Shown: positions 44,881 through 57,552, counted from the first letter of the stretch. The stretch: 64,000 nucleotides of DNA from Botrimarina hoheduenensis (GCF_007859815.1 NZ_SJPH01000006.1:62001-126000); one strand, 5' to 3'. Notes: generated by a model from the letters alone, not told the origin. Translations and numbers: made by a program.

Positions 44881-47151
44881 ATGGAACGGCTCGAACTTAA
44901 GGCGGCTCGCGTCGAGCATACCGCTTACCGCGATGCGGCCGGGGTGCCGCATGTCGAAGCGCGGAGCTGGCACGAAGCGCTCTATCTGCTTGGCTACCTG
45001 CACGCGGTTGATCGTCCGACGCAGATGCATTTTGCGCGGACCGTGGCGTCGGGACGCGCGGCTGAGCGGATCGCGAATCGCCCCGAGCTGGTCGAGATGG
45101 ATCGGTTGTTGCGCCGTTCGGGCATCCAGCGGGGGCTCTCCGACGAGGTCGGCATGCTGTCTGCCGACGTGCTCGCTCCGCTTGAGGCCTATTGTCGTGG
45201 CGTGAACGATGGCTTGGCACCGATCGGTCGGACCCTGCCGATGTGGGCCGTCGGCTTCCGTCCGGACGCGTGGAACGCAGAAGCGGTGTTGCTAATCGGC
45301 AATCTGCTGAGCTTCGCGGGCCTTGCGGTCGGCGAGCAGGAAGCGGAGCGCGTGCTCCTCGAGTTGATCCAGTTGGGCGTCGATGATGAACGGCTTCGCG
45401 AGCTGTTTCGACCCTACCTGGACGGCGTAGATTTCGCACCGCTGCGCGAAGTGCGGATGGCGCGACAACTCTCCGACGATGCGTTGGAGGTGCTCGCCGA
45501 TCTGCCCCGGCTGGCGGGCAGCAACGCGTGGGCGATTGGGCCCGCGCGCAGCGCTACGGGCGCGGCGCTGCTCGCTTCGGACCCGCATCTGGAAGTCAAT
45601 CGGTTGCCCGCCATCTGGTACGAGGTGGTGCTGCGTTGGCCGGCCAAAGACGGCGGCACCGACTACGCGCTGGGGGCCACCCTGCCCGGGTGCCCGCTGA
45701 TGGCGGTCGGAAGAACCCCGCGGCTGTCGTGGGGTGTCACCTACATGCACGCCAACACGAGCGATTATTTTATCGAAGACATCCGCCCCGACGCCGCGGC
45801 CGGATGGCAGTATCGGCGCGGCGACGAATGGATCGGCTATCAGCCCCGCATCGAACGGATCCAACGCAAAGGGGCCGAACCCCTCGTGGAACGCGTCTAC
45901 GCGAACGACGTTGGCGTGCTTACGGAAGAGCCAACCGAGGCCGGCAAGCACCTCTCGGTTGCGTGGGTCGGCAGCCGCCCGGGAAGGGGCGCTTCGATCG
46001 GAGCCTGGCTCCAGGTGATCTCGGCTGAATCGACCGAGCAGGCGATGCGGGTCGTGAAAAAGTCGCCCCATCCGTCACTCGTGTGGGTGTTCGCCGACCG
46101 ACAAGGGCACATCGGCAAGCAAGCCTCGGGATGGCTTCCGGTGCGTGCCCGCGCGTCGGGACTGGTGCCCGTTCCCGCGTGGGATCCGACCAACCACTGG
46201 CAAGGCGTGGTGCCGGCGGAGCGCTTGCCGCGCGAGTACGATCCCTCTCGCGGCTTCGTGGCTTCGGCAAACGAGGAGATGTACCTGGCGGACGGCGCCC
46301 CGCTGCATTCGCACGGCTTGCACGATTACCGTCGCCGACGGATCGATGAACGGCTGACGGAACTCGCGCACGCTACGGTCGAAGACATGCAGCGGCTGCA
46401 GTACGACGTCACGAGCCTTCACGCTCGTGAGCTCTTGCCGGTGCTTCTTACCCACCTGGATGAAGAGCATGTGGTGCGGCGTCGGCTCGAGCACTGGGAC
46501 CACCGCTTCGACCCCGCGAGCGAAGGTGCCCCGCTCTTCATCGCGTTCTATCGGCTGGTACTGCTCGAGATTTTCGGTGCCGAGCAGGGGATCGGCTGGC
46601 GCCGCATGCTTTACCTCACCACACGCATCGGCTATTCGGCGATGCTCTTAACGGCGTGCGATCGCATGCTTCCGAAGGTCACGAGTGCCTGGTGGCAGGA
46701 TCGCGATAAAGGAGCGCTTATCCGCCGCGCGGCAGACCGAGCGGCGGAGGAACTTGCGCGCAATCCAGCCGGCCAGCGCTGGAGCGATGTCAATGCGTTC
46801 CACTTCATCAATCGGTTCTATAGCGGTCGCGGCGGATCGATCACCGGCCGATTGCTGGGGTACGAGTCCTCACGCACGCCGATGCCGGGCTGCCACGCGA
46901 CCCTGTTTCAGGGGCACTTGAAGGCGACCGCCCGCCGCGAATCGACCTTCGCGCCGAGCTACCACTTTGTGGCCGACCTCTCCACCGACACCGCCTGGAC
47001 CAATCTGCCGGGCGGGCCTTCCGAGAACCATCTATCCAAGTGGTATCAGTCGGACGTTGCGCGCTGGCGTACCGGGGGGTATAAGCCGCTGGTGGGCGCA
47101 GTCCCCCCCACGCCGCTCGTCACCCCAGCGCGTTCGCCGTTTGGCGGCTAG
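44881..47151 (+). CDS. Penicillin acylase family (Ntn) hydrolase, no signal peptide
   Basis: This 756-residue protein matches the penicillin acylase family (PF01804), N-terminal nucleophile amidases that remove acyl groups from amides such as beta-lactams or homoserine lactones. Residues 13-30 show HTAYRDAAGVPHVEAR, the usual RDxxGVPHIxA start. The autocatalytic site is GSNAWAIGPARSATG with Ser214 as the expected nucleophile, followed by ASDPHLEVNRLPAIWYEV. The C-terminal part has AFHFINRFYSGRGGSI and PGGPSENHLSKWYQSD. Family members usually have a Sec signal peptide, but none is seen before residue 20, so the enzyme may act in the cytoplasm or the start may be wrong. It is convergent with the small gene at 47164. 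Confidence 0.87.
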   Translation: MERLELKAARVEHTAYRDAAGVPHVEARSWHEALYLLGYLHAVDRPTQMHFARTVASGRAAERIANRPELVEMDRLLRRSGIQRGLSDEVGMLSADVLAPLEAYCRGVNDGLAPIGRTLPMWAVGFRPDAWNAEAVLLIGNLLSFAGLAVGEQEAERVLLELIQLGVDDERLRELFRPYLDGVDFAPLREVRMARQLSDDALEVLADLPRLAGSNAWAIGPARSATGAALLASDPHLEVNRLPAIWYEVVLRWPAKDGGTDYALGATLPGCPLMAVGRTPRLSWGVTYMHANTSDYFIEDIRPDAAAGWQYRRGDEWIGYQPRIERIQRKGAEPLVERVYANDVGVLTEEPTEAGKHLSVAWVGSRPGRGASIGAWLQVISAESTEQAMRVVKKSPHPSLVWVFADRQGHIGKQASGWLPVRARASGLVPVPAWDPTNHWQGVVPAERLPREYDPSRGFVASANEEMYLADGAPLHSHGLHDYRRRRIDERLTELAHATVEDMQRLQYDVTSLHARELLPVLLTHLDEEHVVRRRLEHWDHRFDPASEGAPLFIAFYRLVLLEIFGAEQGIGWRRMLYLTTRIGYSAMLLTACDRMLPKVTSAWWQDRDKGALIRRAADRAAEELARNPAGQRWSDVNAFHFINRFYSGRGGSITGRLLGYESSRTPMPGCHATLFQGHLKATARRESTFAPSYHFVADLSTDTAWTNLPGGPSENHLSKWYQSDVARWRTGGYKPLVGAVPPTPLVTPARSPFGG

Positions 47152-47163
47152 CCGAGCGGTTGG

Positions 47164-47400
47164 CTAACGCACAACGACGCGCACGCGCGGACCGCCGCTG
47201 TAAAAGTGCCGGGTTGTTGCCGGCCACCTCTGCGTGGGGGCGCGGAACGAGACCGACGTGCGGATCGACGGATCGATCGGGGCCCGGGTGCTCCACCGGC
47301 GGAGCCGCCATTGGGGACCGGCCTCGACCGCCTCACAGGCCATCAGGCAGAACCCCAGCCCGAGCGCGGCGATCGTTAGCGATTTTTGGAGGGGACGCAT
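47164..47400 (-). CDS. Small secreted arginine-rich protein
   Basis: This 78-residue protein has a good signal peptide (SLTIAALGLGFCLMACEAVE, about residues 7-26) followed by a 52-residue mature part rich in Arg, Trp, Ser and Pro, such as GPQWRLRRWSTRAP and the end GGPRVRVVVR. I know no family for it. The ATG at 47400 has GAGGAG at 10-11 nt; an in-frame ATG at 47433 lacks a ribosome binding site. It ends 12 nt from the end of the penicillin-acylase gene. The signal peptide makes it likely to be real, but it is short. Confidence 0.55.
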   Translation of the reverse strand: MRPLQKSLTIAALGLGFCLMACEAVEAGPQWRLRRWSTRAPIDPSIRTSVSFRAPTQRWPATTRHFYSGGPRVRVVVR

Positions 47401-47658
47401 GGTCGGGATGCTCCTCGTGGCTTCAGAAGTCATGGCGTGTGCCTAGCGGTGCGCCGGGCGGTTTGAGGAATTATACGCCCGATCGGCAGAAGACGAGGGC
47501 AACAGCGGAGTCTGCCATTGTGGCGGTCTGCCGACTCGGTCGGCGGTGCGCAGGGTGGGGTGCCGACCATAGGGGGGGACCGCCATTTTGCGGCGGCTTG
47601 GCGGCTTTTCATTGGTTTTCTAGCAATCGGCTCGGGGCGGGGTCGGTCGCACATCCAT

Positions 47659-47674
47659 TGGCACCGCAGTTGCT
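47659..47674 (+). promoter_or_regulatory. Sigma-54 promoter upstream of groES-groEL
   Basis: TGGCACCGCAGTTGCT matches TGGCAC-N5-TTGCW at every defined base. It is intergenic and points to groES. Transcription would begin near 47685, about 151 nt before the groES ATG. It differs from the hsp20 promoter at only three of 16 positions. No CIRCE element is found in the region. Confidence 0.85.
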
Positions 47675-47835
47675 TACCTTGGGTAGACATCTGTGTTATC
47701 GGTGCGCTTTGGCAGCCATTTGGCCGTGAGCCCCGCCCCGCAGAGCCCCTAAGAAATCGATCCCGGGCGGCTTGCGTCGCTCGATCGCGTATCAACTGTT
47801 GGTCCACGTCATTCACTCCGCAGGTAAACCCCGTC

Positions 47836-48153
47836 ATGGCGACCGCCACTAAGAAGAAGACCAAGGTCAAGCTCGAGCCGATGGGCGACAAGGTTGTCGT
47901 CGAGCGTCTCGCCTCGTCGGACGTCACCGCTGGCGGCATCGTGCTGCCGGATTCATCGAAGGAAAAGCCTAATCGGGGGACGATCGTCGCCGTTGGTCCC
48001 GGCAAGCTGCTGGACGACGGCAGCCGTGGCACGCTCCAGGTGAAGGTCGGCGACCAGGTGCTGTTCACCAGCTACGCCCCCGAGACGATCGAACTGGGCG
48101 ACGAGGAATACCTGCTGATGGGCGAGTCCGACATTCTCGCCGTCGTTGAATAA
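47836..48153 (+). CDS. groES: Co-chaperonin GroES
   Basis: GroES is the heptameric lid of the GroEL chamber. The 105-residue protein starts with a short Lys-rich extension (ATATKKKTKVK) and then has the family body: PMGDKVVVERLASSDVTAGG, IVLPDSSKEKPNRGTIVAVG and the mobile-loop and C-terminal strands KVGDQVLFTSYAPETIEL and LMGESDILAVVE. The ATG at 47836 fits the family start. groEL follows after 166 nt on the same strand, so it is the first gene of the groES-groEL operon, probably read from the sigma-54 promoter at 47659. Confidence 0.96.
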   Translation: MATATKKKTKVKLEPMGDKVVVERLASSDVTAGGIVLPDSSKEKPNRGTIVAVGPGKLLDDGSRGTLQVKVGDQVLFTSYAPETIELGDEEYLLMGESDILAVVE

Positions 48154-48256
48154 GCGTCTCGGAAACAGGTGTCGAAGCCACCACCGTCGGCGACGCCCAG
48201 CACGGAGCGCCGCTTTGGTGGTGACCCACGAATTCCAATCCCAATCGCCCTACTAA

Positions 48257-49939
<1,683 letters not shown>

Positions 49940-49953
49940 GCCGAGTGAGTTTT

Positions 49954-49980
49954 TAGCCCCGGGTCATAGATCCGGGGCTA
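49954..49980 (+). terminator. First hairpin after groEL
   Basis: A 9-bp stem (TAGCCCCGG at 49954-49962, CCGGGGCTA at 49972-49980) with a 9-nt loop lies 14 nt after the groEL stop. There is no T run, so it may be a transcript-end stabiliser rather than a terminator by itself. Confidence 0.5.
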
Positions 49981-50002
49981 AATCAAAATACGAAGAAACG
50001 AC

Positions 50003-50034
50003 AAAGCCGCCGGCGCAAGCCGGCGGCTTTTTTT
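50003..50034 (+). terminator. Intrinsic terminator after groES-groEL
   Basis: A perfect 12-bp stem (AAAGCCGCCGGC at 50003-50014, its complement at 50019-50030) closed by a GCAA tetraloop is followed by a run of seven Ts (50028-50034). It is 63 nt beyond the groEL stop. Confidence 0.93.
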
Positions 50035-50091
50035 GTGCTTAACGCGCGTCACTCTCTCGCTGCTTGGCATGGTTCTAACCGCCAGCGTGAG

Positions 50092-50445
50092 CTAATTCGT
50101 GGCCGGGGTGCGGAACACGAAATAGACCGCCCCCACAAGGCACAGCGCGGCCCACAGGTGATCCCAACGCAGCGTCGCCTTCATGTAGAACAGGGCGAAC
50201 GGCACGAACACCGAGAGGGCGATCGCCTCTTGCAGCAGCTTGAGCTGACCCAGGTCGAGCCGTGTGTAGCCGATCCGATTAGCGGGCACCTGCAACAGGT
50301 ACTCGAACAGGGCAACGCCCCAGCTGGCCAGTGCGGCGACAATCCACGGCTTGTGCCCCAGCTCTTTCAGGTGCGCGTACCACGCGAACGTCATGAACAC
50401 ATTCGAGAGCGTCAGCAGGGCGATCGTCGTCAAGACGGGAGACAT
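50092..50445 (-). CDS. DMT family protein (DUF486)
   Basis: This 117-residue protein has four membrane helices and matches the DUF486 family (PF04342), small relatives of drug/metabolite transporters. Recognisable parts are SNVFMTFAWYAHLKELG at residues 14-30 and ANRIGYTRLDLGQLKLLQEA at 55-75, and the final helix LWAALCLVGAVYFVF. Function in the family is unknown. It lies 10 nt after the DUF6868-like gene on the same strand, so the two are probably co-transcribed. Confidence 0.88.
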   Translation of the reverse strand: MSPVLTTIALLTLSNVFMTFAWYAHLKELGHKPWIVAALASWGVALFEYLLQVPANRIGYTRLDLGQLKLLQEAIALSVFVPFALFYMKATLRWDHLWAALCLVGAVYFVFRTPATN

Positions 50446-50455
50446 CGGAGCGCGC

Positions 50456-50731
50456 TCAGCCGTGCTGGTCCGGGTACCACGGTGCGGCGATCTTCAGCGC
50501 TGCCCAGGGCACGAAAAACAGAATCAGGCTCAGCCCCTTCATCATCGCGAGTATCTCGTAGACCGCCTCGTCGAACGCCTCGGGGCTGAGCCGAAAGAGT
50601 TCCGCGTGAATCGCGTACGCGGTGTCGTGCAGCGTGAGGTACAACACCAGACCGAGCGCCTGGATCACGATCGCCACCAGGAAGCAGACGCCGAACGGGT
50701 TGGCTATCGCGCTGAGAAATTGGCGGGTCAT
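50456..50731 (-). CDS. Small membrane protein, DUF6868-like
   Basis: This 91-residue protein has two membrane helices (GVCFLVAIVIQALGLVLYLT and LSLILFFVPWAALKIA) joined by a polar loop containing HAELFRLSPEAFDEAVYEIL. The loop and helix pattern fit the DUF6868 family of small bacterial membrane proteins, whose function is unknown. It is 85 nt downstream of lepA and 10 nt upstream of the DUF486 gene on the same strand. Confidence 0.65.
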   Translation of the reverse strand: MTRQFLSAIANPFGVCFLVAIVIQALGLVLYLTLHDTAYAIHAELFRLSPEAFDEAVYEILAMMKGLSLILFFVPWAALKIAAPWYPDQHG

Positions 50732-50816
50732 TTTCGGGTTCCTCCGCGGGGGGGTGAAATGATCGCTCGGGTTAGCGGATCCCAGCGCTCGCCCTGCGGG
50801 CGTGTGGCCGCCCGGG

Positions 50817-52715
<1,899 letters not shown>

Positions 52716-52905
52716 TGCGGCGTGTCGAGCGGTGTCGGAGGGAGCGAAGGCGGGGCCAATCGGTACGCCGAGCACGCTGAGCGGCACTTTGCTCGGTGAG
52801 GGACGGCAACTTACAGGCAAACCGTCTATTTGACCTCGCCACCACCGGCAACGGAAGAGCGACGCCCGCCGAGGGTTTCGGCTTCAGGCTGCTATCGTCG
52901 GGCTT

Positions 52906-53847
52906 TCACGGGCTGCTGGCCGCCGCCGCTTGGCCTTCAAAACGACGAAAAACGTTGAGCGCGGGGGGGCTCGGTGCTGTGCCGATCATGCCCGTCACCT
53001 CGGTCCAGGTGCCGTCAACAAGGGACAGAGCGTATCCGCCGGAGATTCCGTCGGGGGCAGACCGCTCTCCCTCCAGGAGCTGGTAATTGTTGAACCAGAA
53101 AGTCGCCACTCCGCCCGCGACGCGGATCTCCCAGTCGGTCTTCCAGATCCGCACGGTCTTGCCGTCGCGGCTCAGCCGGACCGCCTCGACGCCGGGTTCA
53201 ACGAGTTTTTCGATGACCGTCCCGTCGGGGCGTTCACACCGCCAGGTGCCCAGCGCAAGCTGTTCGAGTTCGGCTTTCCGCTGATCGTCGGAGCGGTTGA
53301 TCTGGAAGGGTTCGGCATTGCTCGAGGGCCACAGCCGCGTCGCTTTGCCGGGGACAAATTGGGCGGTTGGTGCCAAAGGGGCGACACGCGAATTGCTAGG
53401 CCGCACGGGGCGATTGGCCCCCGTAGTCACCCGACGAAACGCGTCGAAACGCGGGGGGCCTATCGCGTCGGCCTCCAGACGCACCATTTCGTACCATGCG
53501 TCGTCCGTGACTTTCAGCAGGTACTGTCCCGCATAACTAGGCGGAAAGACCCGCCCGCCCTCAAGGCTTTCAAAGTTGCCAAACTTGTAGAGCACAAATT
53601 CGCCGACGGCCTCGAGCTGCCACTCACAGCGCCATTTCATCGAGACGACATCGTCAAGATAGATCGTGACGGTCTCGTGATCCTCGTCGACCTCTTTCAC
53701 GTTGCGTTGACGCACGCCGTTGTTGTTGGACTCAATTTCCCAGGTCCCAAGACACTGCCGACGGACCGCTTCGAGATCGACGGCACCGCAGGGGGCAACT
53801 TGCAGCAGGCAAACGACGGTGCAGCAAAGCAGGGCAGGGCGGCGCAT
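52906..53847 (-). CDS. Secreted protein with two tandem repeats of a beta domain
   Basis: This 313-residue protein has a signal peptide (ALLCCTVVCLLQVAPCGA, residues 5-22) and then the same roughly 115-residue domain twice. Copy 1 has CLGTWEIESNNNGVRQRNVK, DHETVTIYLDDVVSMKW and a GRVFPPSYAGQYLLKVTDDA part; copy 2 has LGTWRCERPDGTVIEKLVEP, GKTVRIWKTDWEIRV and SAPDGISGGYALSLVDGTW. Both end in FDAFRR or NVFRRF. The pattern suggests a lipocalin-like beta-barrel similar to TIGR03067-type planctomycete domains. Function is unknown. The ATG at 53847 starts the signal peptide; the longer frame upstream is not signal-like. Confidence 0.72.
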   Translation of the reverse strand: MRRPALLCCTVVCLLQVAPCGAVDLEAVRRQCLGTWEIESNNNGVRQRNVKEVDEDHETVTIYLDDVVSMKWRCEWQLEAVGEFVLYKFGNFESLEGGRVFPPSYAGQYLLKVTDDAWYEMVRLEADAIGPPRFDAFRRVTTGANRPVRPSNSRVAPLAPTAQFVPGKATRLWPSSNAEPFQINRSDDQRKAELEQLALGTWRCERPDGTVIEKLVEPGVEAVRLSRDGKTVRIWKTDWEIRVAGGVATFWFNNYQLLEGERSAPDGISGGYALSLVDGTWTEVTGMIGTAPSPPALNVFRRFEGQAAAASSP

Positions 53848-54066
53848 GGCTTTCTCTGGAAGGGGACACATGGGCTCTTGTAGGGCACACACGGAGATCG
53901 ACACCGAAAATTCGGACCGGTCAGGTGAGATAATCCTCACTCGCGATGCTAGGCGGCTTGGAAACCGCAAACAAGCAACTTCTCTAGCGAGAGGCAAGCT
54001 TTTTTAAGCGTGGTCAGCAACGGTGATCGCTGCGCGATGTCGAAGCCGACGCCTTGCTTTTCACGG

Positions 54067-55137
54067 CTAGCGGCTCGCTAGCTCTGCCCGCTTGCGGGCG
54101 ATCGTCTCCAGAAGCTGCTTCTGCGGGTCGGCAAATTTTTGCACCCCTTCGCGCATGAGCGTCGTTTCCAGGTGTGCGAAATCAACCTGAGCGGCGATGT
54201 TGGCCAGAATCGCGGGCGCGGCCTGCTCATCGACACGGCGGCCGAAGGTCAGCCCGCTGGCTTGTGTCGCAGCGTTGGTAGCGGGGGGATTGGTCTGGAT
54301 GTCACTCCCGGCGAGCGCCTCGACGTACTTCCAGGCCTTGTCTTCCGGCTTCTTCGTGCCGGTGCTCGCGAAGATGATTTCTTGGTGGAGGTCCAGCTCG
54401 GGGTGCTGGGCGGCGGCCTTCTTCCAAAAGTCTTGGTTAGCCTGCCACACCTGCTTGGCGTTCACGATGCCGACCTGTCCGCGGGTTGGGGCGGACAGTT
54501 CCGAACAGTGCTGATCGGTGTACACATCGATCCGCGAGACAAAGATGCTGTAGACGCTCTTGAAGCCGGAGAGTGTCTCTCTCCTCAGGGCACCACGCCA
54601 CACCGCGTCGCGCGCGCGCTCGTACTGTTCGAGCGTGAACAGCAGGGTCACGTTGAGCGTGATCCCCGCGGCGGCAAGCTCCTCGAGCGCGTCGATCCCC
54701 GCAGGGGTAGCGGGCACCTTGATCATGCGGTTCTCTTGGCCCACACTCCACTCGTTGCCCAGCTCGATATACCGCGCCACACGCTCTTCGTGCGGCAGAT
54801 TAAGCGTGGGGTCTTCGATCAACGGGTCGAGCTCGAAGCTCACCCAACCGTCGTCGCAGCCGGTGTCTTCCCAGATGGGTAGAAAAGCTTCTTGCGCGAG
54901 ACTCACGACATGGTCGGCCATGGCCCATGCGATGTCGTCGTCGTCGAAACCCTCTGAGATTAGCTCGGCGATGAGGTCATCGAAGCGCCCGGTGCCGATC
55001 AGGTCGGCGATGATTGCCGGGTTTGATGTGGCACCCGTTGCGCCGTAATCGAGATTCTGCTCGACGAGCTCGGGATCGACCGAGTCCAGCCACAGCTTGG
55101 TTCCGCAGGCAATGAGCGATTCGAGTGGCGTGGTCAT
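54067..55137 (-). CDS. tal: Transaldolase
   Basis: Transaldolase moves a three-carbon dihydroxyacetone unit between sugar phosphates in the non-oxidative pentose phosphate pathway. The 356-residue protein has the family start with [20 protein letters not shown] and the active-site segment [19 protein letters not shown], with Lys140 as the Schiff-base lysine. [14 protein letters not shown] and the [20 protein letters not shown] segment near the C-terminus also fit. The ATG overlaps the stop of the desaturase gene by 4 nt, so they are translationally coupled. Length fits the longer transaldolase form. Confidence 0.93.
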   Translation of the reverse strand: MTTPLESLIACGTKLWLDSVDPELVEQNLDYGATGATSNPAIIADLIGTGRFDDLIAELISEGFDDDDIAWAMADHVVSLAQEAFLPIWEDTGCDDGWVSFELDPLIEDPTLNLPHEERVARYIELGNEWSVGQENRMIKVPATPAGIDALEELAAAGITLNVTLLFTLEQYERARDAVWRGALRRETLSGFKSVYSIFVSRIDVYTDQHCSELSAPTRGQVGIVNAKQVWQANQDFWKKAAAQHPELDLHQEIIFASTGTKKPEDKAWKYVEALAGSDIQTNPPATNAATQASGLTFGRRVDEQAAPAILANIAAQVDFAHLETTLMREGVQKFADPQKQLLETIARKRAELASR

Positions 55138-56165
55138 GGATGCTTGGATTCCTGGCGGGGAGTCAGCTCAGGTGCTCTGTGTGACGCAGCGTGCGGCGCT
55201 GCTGCCTTCTTTCTCGGAGGTTCTGAGCGTGGTTGCAAGTGGTGCAGCGGCGCGGCGGCAGCTTCCCTCACCGCCGTCACGGGGACGATATCCCACACCA
55301 GCCCACAAGCACGCAGCAGCCGGATCGAAGCGTAAGTGACGTCGATTTCCCACCACCGATGGCCGTGGGCGGCGGCACGCTGATCGGCGTGATGGTTGTT
55401 GTGCCATCCTTCGCCGTTGCTGATGAGCCCCACCAAGAAGTTGTTGCGAGAATTCTCGCGTGTGTCGTAGTTGCGATAGCCCCAGGTGTGCGCGATCGAG
55501 TTCACGCTCCATGTGATGTGCCAAACAAGCACCGTGCGAACGAAGACCCCCCACACCAGCACGCTCAGGCCCAGTCGCAAGGCTTCTTGTGCCGATCCGC
55601 TCACGAGCCATCCGGCACCAAAGCCGGCAATCAAAAAAAGCGCGGCATGGGCCGCATAGACCCAGACCCAGCGTAGATTGCGTTCGAGACCCAGGTAAAA
55701 AGGGTCGCGGAGCACGTCGCGGGCGTACTTTTCATAGGCGGCCGCGGAGTTGAGCGAGGGATTCTCGACGAACACCCATCCTACGTGTCCCCAAAACAAC
55801 GAACCAAGCGGCGAGTGGGGATCTTCCTCGCGGTCAGAGTGTTGGTGGTGAGCTCGGTGGGTCGCGACAAAATGCCCTGGAGTTTTTTCGAGGCAGCATA
55901 CGCCCAGCACGGCAAGCAGATGTTCGAGCCACGCAGCGCAGCGAAAACTCCGATGGGTCAGCAGGCGGTGATACCCCAGATTGATGCCCAGCGTGCCGAA
56001 CACGTAGCAGCCCGCGATGGCCAGCGCCACGCCCCACCAGCTGAAAAGCCACGGTGAGAACGCCGTGGCGGCCAAAAGATGGATCGTGAGCACCGTTGCC
56101 AGTGCAGGCCAATCGATCCGGCGTGGCGCTGCCGAGGGGGTGGCTACGGCGTTCGGGGGCGACAT
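55134..56165 (-). CDS. Acyl-CoA/acyl-lipid delta-9-type fatty acid desaturase
   Basis: This 343-residue membrane enzyme introduces a double bond into fatty acyl chains using oxygen and a di-iron centre. All three histidine boxes are present: HRLLTH (66-71), HRAHH (103-107) and HNNHH (about 252-256). Four hydrophobic helices flank them, and the segment [20 protein letters not shown] lies before the last box. It is part of the acyl-CoA desaturase-type family (delta-9). The start is uncertain: ATG 56165 or 56189, neither with a strong ribosome binding site. The stop overlaps the transaldolase start by 4 nt. Confidence 0.92.
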   Translation of the reverse strand: MSPPNAVATPSAAPRRIDWPALATVLTIHLLAATAFSPWLFSWWGVALAIAGCYVFGTLGINLGYHRLLTHRSFRCAAWLEHLLAVLGVCCLEKTPGHFVATHRAHHQHSDREEDPHSPLGSLFWGHVGWVFVENPSLNSAAAYEKYARDVLRDPFYLGLERNLRWVWVYAAHAALFLIAGFGAGWLVSGSAQEALRLGLSVLVWGVFVRTVLVWHITWSVNSIAHTWGYRNYDTRENSRNNFLVGLISNGEGWHNNHHADQRAAAHGHRWWEIDVTYASIRLLRACGLVWDIVPVTAVREAAAAPLHHLQPRSEPPRKKAAAPHAASHRAPELTPRQESKHP

Positions 56166-56324
56166 TCGGGGGCGGCCTGCGTGGTGCATACGGTTGGAGC
56201 CCCGCAACCTACGCTTGCGGTCTAACGCCGGTCTAGGTCAAACGATCAAGGTACGACCAATCGAGCCTAAAATCGCGGCTAAACCGATCGAGCGTCGGTT
56301 GCCACTACGGCTCGGCGTGGGGGC

Positions 56325-57332
56325 TTAGCCCTTGAGGCAATCCGCTCGGGCAAGCCCCGCGGCACCGATGTAGCCCGCGTTCCCGCCAAGCTCGGCAAAG
56401 TCGATGGCGATGGCGTCGCGAAGGCTTGGGATCAACCGCTGACGGGTTTGGTTCCGCACTTCCGCTAAGAAACGCTCCCCCAGCGGGTGACCCGCACCGC
56501 CGAAGGTCAGCGATCCACCGATGACGACGGCTTCGGGATCGATCGTGTGGACCACGGTGACGATCCCGATCGCCAGATAACGAGCCGTATCGAGCACGAT
56601 CTGATGGGCGATCGCGTCGCCCGCTTCGGCGGCGTTGGCGATCAGTAGCGGTGAGAGTTCTTCGCCCGCTTCGATGCTATCGCGGAGCGAAGTCTCGACG
56701 AACTGATCCGCCAAGATGCGGCGCGCCTGCGCCACCACGCCGTAGCTACCGCAGTAGCCTTCCAGGCTGCCGCGAATCCCGAGCGAGTTGAGCGGGGCAG
56801 TCGGAGAGGCATCGATAATGATGTGGCCGATCTCGCCGCCGCAGCTGTGCTCGCCGTCGAGCACGCGATCGTTGAGGATAATGCCCCCGCCCACGCCCGT
56901 GCCGAGGGTGACCATCACCAAGCTGTTGTATTTGGCCCCGGCTCCGCCCCAGTATTCGCCATAGGCCGCGGCGTTGGCGTCGTTCTCGTAGTTGACGCGG
57001 AGGCCCGTGGCTTTAGCAAAGAGATCCCGAAGCGGTGTGTTGTGCCAAGCGGGCAGGTTGCCGGGGCAGAGCAGCATGCCGGCCTTGAGGTCCATCGGGC
57101 CGGGCGAAGCGAGGCCGACCGCGTGCAACGCTTTTTTGAGACCCGCCTCGGCGGCAAGTTCTTGGAGGGTCGCAGCGACACGCTCCGCCACGGCTCCGGG
57201 TCCGTCTTCTTGCTGGGTAGGGATCGAACGAAACGCGATCGGTTGAGCGTCGTCGCCAACCAGCCCGATCTTGATGTTGGTTCCGCCAATATCGATACCG
57301 GCGTAGACCGCCGCTTGGTTGGCCTCGGGCAT
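56325..57332 (-). CDS. ROK family sugar kinase (glucokinase-like)
   Basis: This 335-residue protein phosphorylates a hexose, probably glucose, with ATP. The ROK signatures are AGIDIGGTNIKIGLVG (residues 11-26), NYENDANAAAYGEYWGGAG with the catalytic Asp, and VMVTLGTGVGGGIILNDRVL. GGEIGHIIIDAS follows. The zinc-binding CxCGxxGC motif of many ROK kinases is replaced by LNSLGIRGSLEGYCGS, where the cysteine pattern is lost. The ATG at 57332 begins at the domain; upstream frame is not family-like. The gene is the first of a minus-strand group with desaturase and transaldolase, 159 nt upstream of the desaturase. Confidence 0.9.
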   Translation of the reverse strand: MPEANQAAVYAGIDIGGTNIKIGLVGDDAQPIAFRSIPTQQEDGPGAVAERVAATLQELAAEAGLKKALHAVGLASPGPMDLKAGMLLCPGNLPAWHNTPLRDLFAKATGLRVNYENDANAAAYGEYWGGAGAKYNSLVMVTLGTGVGGGIILNDRVLDGEHSCGGEIGHIIIDASPTAPLNSLGIRGSLEGYCGSYGVVAQARRILADQFVETSLRDSIEAGEELSPLLIANAAEAGDAIAHQIVLDTARYLAIGIVTVVHTIDPEAVVIGGSLTFGGAGHPLGERFLAEVRNQTRQRLIPSLRDAIAIDFAELGGNAGYIGAAGLARADCLKG

Positions 57333-57528
57333 AGCTGAGCGGTGGGGCTGCGAGTTGAGCGAGAAGGAAAGCGGGTTTCGTGGTGTGCGGCTAACGCACA
57401 AGGATCGTAAGGGGCGTGCTGCTGGTTCGCAATTCCGAACCTGAGCCGCCAACGGCAAGCCAGCCCTGGCTCAGCGCACCGTCTACGACAGTTGTCGCGA
57501 CAAGATGCCGCGGCAAAAAAACTTATTG

Positions 57529-57552
57529 ATATATCGGAATGTGACGATATAT
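57529..57552 (+). promoter_or_regulatory. Palindromic operator of the ArsR-rhodanese operon
   Basis: ATATATCG (57529-57536) and CGATATAT (57545-57552) form a perfect 8-bp inverted repeat with an 8-nt spacer, and the surrounding TG/TTGA extends the symmetry partly. It ends 9 nt before the start codon of the ArsR gene, so binding would block transcription or translation start. An AT-rich palindrome next to an arsR gene is typical of autorepression. Confidence 0.8.

Noticed and set aside
47440..47836. CIRCE element or HrcA control of groES
   Set aside because: No TTAGCACTC-N9-GAGTGCTAA inverted repeat is present upstream of groES.
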